Source: Plasmodium relictum (taxonomy: Eukaryota > Apicomplexa > Aconoidasida > Haemosporida > Plasmodiidae). From it: 64,000 bases of DNA. The position numbers and the translations under genes are program-made. Where the stretch lies: NCBI RefSeq assembly GCF_900005765.1, contig NC_041688.1, positions 1 through 64,000 of the forward strand, written 5' to 3'. A model generated the notes under the pieces. That model was not told where the DNA came from. It saw only the letters and a list, made by a program, of their open reading frames with translations, and made no database searches. Of this stretch, positions 24,236-34,300 are shown one piece after another (position 1 is the first letter of the stretch; the number at the start of each line of letters is the position of its first letter).

Positions 24236-25171
24236 AATTTTAAAAAGATATTTAAAAAAAAAAAAAAAAACATTTTAAATTCAATTATTTTTCAAAAAAA
24301 CTTGTAATTTTAATTTTTTCCTTTTTTTTTTTTTTTTGTAAGAATCTAATATTTTTAAAAAGAGAAGCTATCAATTACATTAAAAAATAGAAAAAATCTA
24401 TTTAAAAATGTTAAATTAAAATTCAAATATTTTGTTCTTTTTTTTTTTTTTTAAAATATATAAAGTATTTGTTACTTTATTTTTTATTTCTTTTATTTGT
24501 TTACTGTTCTTGAATAATAGTATTTTTTTTTTTTCTATTCATTTTTTCACAAATGAGTTGTATCATCTTTATGTATTTCTTTTACATACAAATGTTTTTT
24601 GTTTATATTTATATATATTTCTTCGTTTCTTTTTTTTTGGTAATATATTTTTTTGTTACTTTTTTTTTTAATGTAGAAAATGGAAAATAACAAGATGCGT
24701 TATGAATATATGTCAAAATTTTAACAAATTTTTTTTAAATATAACTTTTAAAACCATCAAAATTAAATAGTGATGTAAAAATATAAAAAATCTTAATTTA
24801 TTTTTTTATTAAAAAATGAAAAAAAGAAATGTGTTTTTCTGTATAATAGTGTCTACTTAAGCATATTTTTAAAAAAAGTGTAACGAAAATATATATATAT
24901 AATAAAATAAGTAGTATTCGTAAAGAAATTTTTTATTTCAATATTTTGTATTAGTATTAAAAAAAAAATAAAAATAAAAATAATATTTTATCTACATATT
25001 CACTTACAAACTAATTTATTTAAAATATAAATATATACTTGAATTTTTTTTTTTTTTTATTATTTCTTTTTTTTTGTTACAATATATATGCATAATTATC
25101 AAATTTACTCTGTTAAAATTTTTTTTCTCTCTCCCCCTCTTTAATAGTAAAATCATCGTTGCTATTAAATT
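24236..25171. other. Intergenic region downstream of SURF1
   Basis: Poly-T and poly-A rich sequence between the candidate small gene and the 3' end of SURF1. The hydrophobic frame near 24432-24671 is a by-product of poly-T. No gene supported. Confidence 0.6.
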
Positions 25172-27142
25172 TTAGAAAACCCATCTTTTGAATTGTATGA
25201 ATTTAAAAATTGAAATAGTCGAAAAAATAAAGGAAAAAAGAAACCACTGACACGCATAATTAAAATGAGTATTCTCATCAGCATAAAATTGGAAATAATC
25301 TTTTTTTTTTTTATGTATAAAATGTTCATCATATCTCAAGGAATTAATGTTCTCAAAATGAGAATTTTTAAAATTTTTAACATTATTAGTATTGTTCAAC
25401 AAATGCTTTATTCTTTCTTGGCTTTCTCTATCTATATCATTTATGTTTACATAATTTAAATTTTTTAAGTAAGAATCTAACTTCTTTGTATCATTCCTAT
25501 TATAATTATAATAATAATCACTTTTTATATCACTTCTATAATCTTCATGAATTATAATATCATATATATTTGCAATAAAATACGAAGATCCTTCAAAATG
25601 AGAAATATTAGCATAATGGCAAATTTCTTGAGTATCATAATAAAAAAAAAAATTACTATACTTATTTTTATTTGAAATTTTTTTCAATTTTTTAAATGAG
25701 CATTCATATAATTCACCTGGATCTAATATGGCTCTAATTGTAACAATTTTTGGCATTTCATTTTTTTTTTCTTCTAATATATCTTCAGATATTAATCCTC
25801 TGTTAACTAATATGCATTTTCCATCTCTTAAAAATAATGGGCATATCACATAATAATACGTTTTATTTTTTTTATTTTCATAAAATTTGGGACCTATATA
25901 AAATTCATTGGTTGTATCTAATACCCCTGTCAACTGAATTTTTCTATACTTATATTTTTCAATTACAAGTTTTTTTAACTCATCTTCTGTTACATATTTT
26001 TTGAAAACTTTTCTATATAATTTCATTAATAAATTTTCATTTCTTATCCTTATTATCCAATCGTATATACTATTAATATTTTCAATATCAACAGTCAATT
26101 TATTTTCATTTATCTCATTAGTTTCTTCTTTTCCTTTTATTACATCTTTTTTTGAATCATCATGTATTTCACTACCTATTTTTTTATCTTCTATATCATT
26201 ATTTTTAATGTTATCATATAAAAACAATTTTTGCATAAATAATTTTTCAGAGAAACTTTTAATTTTTTCATAAAATGATAATATCATGATATTTACATCT
26301 GATAAATTAATGGTACTTATCAACCCATTGCTATTTTCATAATGTAGTAAATTTTTACTTAAACTTTCGTAATTTTTCTTCAAAATTAAAAAATCTTCAA
26401 ACCATGGAAAGTAAGAATCATTAATTATTATAACTGATTTATTTAAATTATGTAAAATATAATTAATTAAAAACTTTTTTTTTTCCATCTTTTTATATTG
26501 CCACATTCCCATTAAAAAAAAAAAAGAACAAATAAAAGAAGAGTAAAAGAAAAAGAATTTTCTTTCTTTTTTTCTTAATCCAAATTTACTGTTACGAACA
26601 CATCTAAAAATTGGCGAAGATATTTTATTTTTTATATCAATTAACCTAATTATAGTACTATTCTCACATTCAATTGGTAAATAATATTGTGTTTCACTTT
26701 TTTTTAATAAATTTATTTCTTCTCTATTTGCTTTATAGAATGTTTGACTTGGATACTTGAAATTTACTGAAGAAAGCTCTTTTTTTTTACTTTTGATTAT
26801 ATTTTTTTCTTTAATTCTTTTTTCTATATTTTTTAATTCCTCATTTAATAAATCTATATTAACTTTATCTGAAAATAAACTTTTTACCGAATTTTTTATA
26901 AATGTTTTTTTTTTCTTCTTTTTTATATAATAATATTTTACGTTTTTACGATTCTGTGATATTTCATTTCTATATTTTTTGTTAACTAAACCATTAATAT
27001 ATCTTTTTTTCAAAAAATAATTATCATTAAAAGTTGACGTTACACATTTTTTATGAAATTCAATAATTTTATATGAATAGCTAATACTCTTAAAATTCTC
27101 AAGTAATTCCTTTCTTTTTATTACTTCATTAAAATGAGGCAT
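25172..27142 (-). CDS. SURF1: SURF1 family protein, cytochrome c oxidase assembly factor
   Basis: 656 residues from the ATG at 27142. The SURF1 layout is clear: an N-terminal membrane segment (about 196-213) ending GMWQYKKMEKKK (family G.WQ..R...K), then the soluble domain with RKIQLTGVLDTTNEFYIGP, YYYVICPLFLRDGKCILVNR (family V.TP..L.DG..vLVNRGw), and a C-terminal membrane helix entered by HFNYACQWFLFS (family HL.YA.QWF). SURF1 helps insert heme a into COX1 in the mitochondrial inner membrane. The protein is about twice the usual length because of a ~190-residue Lys/Asn-rich N-terminal extension, presumably including the import signal, and an insert between the first helix and the soluble domain (about 225-400). 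Confidence 0.9.
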   Translation of the reverse strand: MPHFNEVIKRKELLENFKSISYSYKIIEFHKKCVTSTFNDNYFLKKRYINGLVNKKYRNEISQNRKNVKYYYIKKKKKKTFIKNSVKSLFSDKVNIDLLNEELKNIEKRIKEKNIIKSKKKELSSVNFKYPSQTFYKANREEINLLKKSETQYYLPIECENSTIIRLIDIKNKISSPIFRCVRNSKFGLRKKERKFFFFYSSFICSFFFLMGMWQYKKMEKKKFLINYILHNLNKSVIIINDSYFPWFEDFLILKKNYESLSKNLLHYENSNGLISTINLSDVNIMILSFYEKIKSFSEKLFMQKLFLYDNIKNNDIEDKKIGSEIHDDSKKDVIKGKEETNEINENKLTVDIENINSIYDWIIRIRNENLLMKLYRKVFKKYVTEDELKKLVIEKYKYRKIQLTGVLDTTNEFYIGPKFYENKKNKTYYYVICPLFLRDGKCILVNRGLISEDILEEKKNEMPKIVTIRAILDPGELYECSFKKLKKISNKNKYSNFFFYYDTQEICHYANISHFEGSSYFIANIYDIIIHEDYRSDIKSDYYYNYNRNDTKKLDSYLKNLNYVNINDIDRESQERIKHLLNNTNNVKNFKNSHFENINSLRYDEHFIHKKKKDYFQFYADENTHFNYACQWFLFSFIFSTISIFKFIQFKRWVF

Positions 27143-27243
27143 TATATCATTAAGATAAATACATAGAATTATAATGAAAAATATCAGTACATATATATTT
27201 ACGAAATAATTAAAAAGAAACCGAATTATAAAAAATTCATACT

Positions 27244-27408
27244 TTATTTTTTCGTGAAGTTATTAAACTTATTTATTAGTTCGTTATACATTTCATTTGT
27301 TCTTATGGCAAATCTATGAAATGTTTCGCTCCTTAACAAAAGAGATTTTATTTTTTCTTCAATTACTTTACCTCCAATATCATTAAACAAAAATGGAAAC
27401 TTTTTCAT
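27244..27408 (-). CDS. Small ORF, 54 residues, unknown
   Basis: ATG at 27406-27408 to TAA at 27244-27246, beginning MKKFPFLFNDIGGKVIEEKI and ending NELINKFNNFTKK. Residue variety (Gly-Gly, Pro, Arg, His, Cys-free) is much more protein-like than the spacer on either side, where such frames do not occur. It lies about 100 bp upstream of SURF1 on the same strand and has its own stop, so it is not an obvious SURF1 exon. No transmembrane segment or signal peptide; likely a short helical protein. Family not recognised. It shares the large 27409-28351 region with formin 1 as a divergent promoter. Confidence 0.55.
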   Translation of the reverse strand: MKKFPFLFNDIGGKVIEEKIKSLLLRSETFHRFAIRTNEMYNELINKFNNFTKK

Positions 27409-28351
27409 TATGTAAAGAAAAAAAAAAAATGAATATAATAATAATAATAAAATAATATAAAATAAATAAGTATATATTAATAAAATAAAAATAAAATGAA
27501 TTATAAAGAAAAAAAAAAAAAAATTACATAATTTAATGAAAAATACTTTTAAAAAAATTTAAATAAAAGAAAGAATTACAATAATATTTTTTTTTTAAAT
27601 TCTAATCTTTAAACAATCTTCTTAAAAAAATTATTTATGTATATATTTATACATTTTATTTTTATTTTTTTTTAAATGCAAACATGCTAATATATTAGTT
27701 TTCATTTAACCACTCATATATTCATGCATTTCTTTATTAATATATAATTATGAAAAAATACTTTTAAATAAATATATAACATATCGTTAATTACAACTTT
27801 GAATAAACATAAATTTTTTATTGTAAAAAAAAAAAAAACACAATTATAAATCATTTCATTAAAATATACGTAATTAAAAAAAATTATTTTTTTTTTTCGT
27901 AACTTAAAATTTTATATATTATATAAATGTAAATTGTATTATTTTTTAGACAATTTTATTTTTAATAGTTTTATGTAATTTCTAATATATGCATATGCTA
28001 AATTGTTTATATTTTTTTAAATCAAAATAAATATATATTAGTATTTTATTTTTTTTATTTTTTTTACTTTTTTTTTTTTTTTTGCTATCATTTTATATAA
28101 TTTTTATTAAATAATAATAAAATATTTTGTTTTTATGCATTTGTATCCTTTTTTTTTTTTTTTTTTTGTAAATATAATCAAGTCTTTTTTGTTTTTTTTG
28201 TAAAGATATCAAATAAATTCTTTTTATTTTATAATATATTTTTTAAGCACAACACTATGAAATATCCCTTTTTTTGCTTTCATCTGAAATTATTTTTTTT
28301 CTTTTCTTTATATTTCTTAATAATACCAGGATTTTAATTGAAGAAATAAAA
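27409..28351. promoter_or_regulatory. Divergent upstream region of formin 1 and the 54-residue ORF
   Basis: About 940 bp of highly AT-rich DNA with strings of A and T homopolymers (T17 near 28150-28167), between a minus-strand start at 27408 and the formin ATG at 28352. No coding-like frame apart from a short hydrophobic ATG frame at 28257 that stops within 30 codons. Confidence 0.6.
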
Positions 28352-31300
28352 ATGGAGAATAAAACAATTACATTAGCAACTATTAATGATATCGAAAATG
28401 GTAAAAACGTAGACACATTAAGTATGATAACAAAAATGGATTTGAAGTTAAATAATAGTAAAAATGGAAATACTACAAAAATAAGAAATATAAATTTTGA
28501 AGATTCATTAAAAATGAATGAAGAACAAATAAAAGTAAAAGAGGCAGTTTTTATATTACAAAATTTGGAAAACTTTAATTATTCTATTAGTTATTCCGAA
28601 ATACAAAATATAAGAAATGATTTAAGATTATTTGCAGTTAACAGCTATCATGATAAAAAATATTCAGATTGCTTAATCCAAGCTATTCATTCTTATATGA
28701 TAGCAAAAAAATATTATTCTAAATTTTATGGTTTTTATTTAACAGGAGATATGAGCACAGAATTAATTTTAATTTGTAAGTGCTATGTTTTAATTGAAAA
28801 ATATGAAGAAGGGAAAAAATATCTACAAGAATTAAAATTTTTAATTGATAATACTTTATTATATACTCACAAAAAGGGCATAATTAATGAGCAACAACAA
28901 AAAAAAGAGAATGAACAGTCTTCCAATGTAAAAAATGAAATTAGCAATATTAAAAATTTAGATAGTAATTATGAAGAGCCAATTATATTATGTGGAATAG
29001 AAGTATTATCAAATATACTTTATATTTTTGCTGATTTATTAAGTTTATATAAAGAAAATGAGGAAGCAGAAAAATATTTTTTAAAATACCTTTATATTAT
29101 TGAAAAAACTTTTAATATAGATAGTTTAAATTATAGTGATGCATTGAATGATGTGTGCTCTTATTACATCAAAAATAGAGAGTATGTAAAAGCACTAGCT
29201 ACTTGTGAACAAATTTTGGAGATAAGGAAAAAATATTTTGGTGACTATGATTCAGAAAGTCCAAGCGAAGTAATTGCTGACTGTTATTGCAATTTGGGAT
29301 TATTATTGAGGTTATTAGGCAATTCTATAGAATCTTTACATAAATATTTAATTGCAGTAGATATGAGAATGCGAATTCATAAAACTAGATATACAATTGA
29401 AGTTCAAGATATTTTATTTTCTTTTGCTATTATTATGCATCAACTAAATAATTTCAAAATATCCTTACAACTATATAAAGAAGTCTATTCTTTTTATAAA
29501 AATTATTATGGTCCAGATGATATTAATACTACAATCGCTTTCAAATTAATTGAAGAACTAGAAAAAGATATTATGAAAAAGTCAGATAGAAATGAGACAA
29601 ATGCTAACTTAGAAGATTATATGGGAAACATAAATGAAAAATCAATAAGAGATAATAAAATGGATAAAAATTGTAATTCTTTTAATGAGAAATTAAAAAA
29701 TATCCCCAAAAGTGGAGATATAGATCCTAATTTAATTGAAAATCTTATGAATGAAAGAATTTTAATTAATACAAAAAATCCTTATAAGAATTTAGGAGAT
29801 AAAAAAACTTTGTTAACATTAGAAGGAAATTTTAGATATAATGACTTAAGTTATTGTAGTATTGATGCATATAAGCATATGCAATCAAATAAAGAATTTG
29901 AAATAGTAAAGAGTTCCTTTTTTACTACTTCTTCTATTAATAGAATTAAATCACTCTATGCAGATTCATGGAAAAATACCTTAATTCCTTCTACTTATAT
30001 ACTACCTTTTGTTGAAACAAAGTTAGTTGATGAAAAATTAGTTCAATTGTCAGAATGCAAAGACTTTCAGAATGCTATTATTTTCAAACGAAAAATTTTG
30101 CCTATTGTTAATATACCATTAATTGAAAGAGGATATGTAAAATTAGAAAATGATGAACCTATTATGATTTGTAACGAAGACGCTAAAGTTTTATTAAACG
30201 AATGGAACATTAAAGAGCCTTTTGTAGATTCTCAAGGTAACGTAGTTAGTAAATATGAAGGATTTGATGAAGAATTTCATATGTTTATATCCATTTTAGA
30301 TGAAAATAATGATATTATGCTTGGATTTTATAATAATCCTTTACTTGTACCAAATCCTGCTATTTATCATTGTATTATTTTAAGCGATCCATCTTACTTT
30401 GATAGATATAATCGCAGCCATGGTTTATATTCTTATAATACCTTACAGACAAATAACAAAAAAAGTAAAGATATGAAAAATGTTGATTTTAAAGATTTAG
30501 ATAAAGACAATTTACATGTATATAGCAATGCAGATTCCTCTGATTCTAAAGATAATAGCGAATCAATAAAAAATAGTGGTGAAATTAATTCAAATAGCAT
30601 ATTTGATTCTTTAAAATCGATTGAAAAGGATATTGAAAATGCTGAAATAAAGAATAATATAATAAATAAAAAATATCTCCTTTCAGACACTGAACTCTTT
30701 AATAAAAATAAAACAAGTGATATTATGAAGGAACATGTACCAAAAGATGGGTATACAATGGAAGCGAATATAAGCAAACCAAAAATAATGTTAAAGATGG
30801 AAAAGGTACCAAAAAATATTCTAGGTAGCAATTTAATGAGCAATTTAAATAAAAAGAAATCAATCAATGAACTAATGAAAAAGCCAATAATTAAAAGTAG
30901 CAGTTCTACAATAAATAAGGTAGATACAGATATTTCCAAGGAAAATTCTGATAAAAATCAAGACGATTTTGATTCTTCAAAAAATGACATAAAAAGCAAA
31001 TCTTTTTCACAAATGAAACATGATAATATAATAGAATCAAAAATAAGTGATGCTAAATCAACTCTTAAAAAGAACTCGAAATCTTCTATGGATTTAAATA
31101 AAAAGAAAAATAGTTTTAAAGAAAAAAAACATATTTTTAAAATGAAAAATAATAATTCCACAAGATTATTTTCAAAAGAGAAATATGTATTAAAAAAATT
31201 TAGTAAGTTAACCACTTCTTCCAAAAGTACTAACGAAAAAAGTAAGTTACTTAATTATAAAAATTCTGTAATTGTTGATACATTAGAAAAATCAAACAGA

Positions 31301-34300
31301 ATTATTAAATTTAAAAAGGAGCCAATTGTAAAATCATCTATTGATCAAAATATTAAATTGGATTTACAAAATAATATGAAAAAAATTACAGAATTTGATA
31401 CAAATAATTTCAAAAGAGAAATATATTATGACGAATTTCCATCTAATAATTATACTAATTCAATTAATTTATCTTTTGATGATGATAAAGAGACAGTTGC
31501 AAGTTATGGAGAATATCAAAAAAACAAAAAAGTATATTCTTCAAATAAGTATACTAGAGAAAATAAATATTTTCGTTTAAAAAGTCATCTTATTAATAAA
31601 AATAAAAAGAGAAATAAGAATAAAATATTTCCTTTAAATGAAGAAAATGATAGGAATGTCGAAGGTTTTAGTGATCGTAACGATAAAAGTTTTAGTGAAA
31701 ATGATAGTGAAAAAAATACCAAAGATGATAATATAATTTATAACGAAAATAACAACGAAAGTAATGATGAAGATATCGTTGATTTATATAAAGTCTTCGA
31801 TGTTAATTTATCATCTGATAATTCTAATCATGAACTTGATTTGAATTATTTAAAAGAAAAAGAAAATAATCCCAAGCATAACTCTTATTCTATAATTAAA
31901 TATATTAATAATAAAAAAAATGAAAAAATGAAAGAATCTAAAAATCATATATCATCTAATCACACAATTAGTGAAAATTCAGAAAATGAAAAAAATTTTG
32001 ATATAAAGAATGTAAATCTTAATGAGATTCAAAACAAAGCAATTAATTATAATGCTAAATCCTCTGAATTTCTTTTAAAGAACAAAATAAAAAATATTAA
32101 AAACATAAAAAACTCTGATATCTTATTTAAATTTGATTTTAATAAAGAAGAATCATTTAGTAACGAAAATTCACTATCAGAAAGAAATTCTAGAAGTAAT
32201 GAAATAGATAAAAAAAATTTAGCAAATGATATATACTTAGATCACTTAAAATTAAATGATAAAAGAGTCAAAAAAATGTTAGAAGATAATGAATCATCCA
32301 CATCATCAGTTTTACATAGTGAAAATAAAAAAATAATAAATTTAGAAAATAGTAAAGAAAATAAATTAAATATTCATTTAACCAAAAAAGAATTTTTTCT
32401 GAAAAATAAAGACAGATGTACCTTTAAAAATAACAACTTAAAAAAAATAGATGCAAATGTAGAAGAAATCTTATTAAGTGAAAATGAAGAATTTTATGAT
32501 GAATTCATTAAAAATACCAAAATTGATGAAGAAAAATTTTTTTTTGATACTGAAAAGAATAAAAATTTTTTAAAGGATAACGAAAATATTATTCTATACA
32601 AAAATGAACACATAAATACAAATAATGATGATAAAAGTGATGTAATGTCTCATAAGAATGGAAAACGTGAAATTGATGATGAAAGTAATAGTTTTGATAA
32701 AATTTTTGAAGATAATAATACAAATGACTCATGTAATGGAGAGGCAACTTATTTAGAGAAAGTAAAAAATAAAATAATAGATGATTCACAAAGGGGAATC
32801 CTTGCTGATAATTTATTCTTAAGTAGTTCAATAGAAGAACTAGACTCTAATTTAGTTACTAATAAGTATAAAAGTAATGATTTGAATAGTGTAAGAAGTG
32901 AAATTCAAAATAATAGCAAAATAAATAATGTTATAGATAATAGCCAAGAAGATATTAGTTTGTTTGCTGGTTCGGATATCTATAATGAGAAAAAACATTT
33001 AAAATCAAATGATTATAATTGCTCAGAGAAAGAAGATAATATAAAATTAGATGAGAATTATTACATAAATATGAAGAAAAATGAAGAAAATAAATTAAAA
33101 AGAGAGGATAAATTAAAATTAGATGAAACAAATAAAATAAAAATGAATAGTTACGATAATGTAGTTCATTATGATAATCAAATTCACGTAAAAAATAGCC
33201 ATATTAAAAATGAAAAAGAAAAAAATAAGGAAGAAATTAAAACAAATTTCTCATTAGATAAATATGAATGTAGTAATTTAATTAATAGTATTAAGAACAT
33301 TGATAATATTAATTATACTGAAGGCATATGCAATATAAATAGTATAACTGATTTTGCAAAAGTAAATCACTTTGATAATGATATATATAATATTGATAAT
33401 ACTGATAACGTTAATCATTTAAATAATAAAAAGAAAAAAAAAAAAAAGAAATATTTTTTACCATTAAATAAAAAAACTCACATTCTTAAACTATTTTCCT
33501 ATTTTACAAAAAAAAAATCCAAAAAAAAAGAAAAATTAGAAATGTGTAATGGATATGTTAATTATATTCCATTTAACAAAGAAGGGAGTATGCATATGAT
33601 TAGTAATTCTGTTAATGATATGTCATTAGAAAACAATAATGCAATTTTTTTAAATAAGTTAGATAACACATCATTAAAAAAGAAAAAAAAAAAATTTTTA
33701 TCAGAATCAATACATGGAATGGAAAAACCAAAGTTAAGTTTAAAAACAAAAAATTTAACTTTAAAAAAATTAATAATGATGAAAAAAGACTCTCCCATTA
33801 TGAAAAATAATGATGAAAAAAATGAACCTTTGTCTAGAAGTTCCAGTATTATAAAATCAGAAAGGAAAGAAAATAAAAGTGGTACTATTTTGAAGCAATT
33901 ATCAAAAGATAATATAATCAAAGCAGATTTAAATGAAGAAGAAAAAGTTGTAATAAATAACATAAAAAATACTATTAAAAAGGAAAGTACTGAAGATAAT
34001 AAAACAAAAGGAGTGTTTAAAAATATTCCAAAAAGTATAATAAATAAAAAAGAAAATAATGAAAATACAATGAAAAGTACAAAGGCCGAAAACGGAATTA
34101 AAGAAAATATCGATAATAATAATAATGACGAAGTTAAAATTGCAAAAAATATAAATGATAAGTTATCATTTGATTTATTAAAAAAAATAAAATTTTGTAA
34201 AATTGGATTTGAAAATGATGATTCCTTAGGTACTTTACCAGTTGTTCACTTATTAGACAATGATAAGAAACTAATAGCAATAGTTCCATGGCAAATTGAT

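Noticed and set aside
24432-24671. 79-codon plus-strand frame of mostly Phe/Leu/Ile
   Set aside because: Generated by poly-T; no Met start at the expected place and no residue variety.
28257-28340. Short ATG frame with a hydrophobic, signal-like sequence just upstream of formin 1
   Set aside because: It stops after fewer than 30 codons and is out of frame with formin; no donor joins it convincingly.
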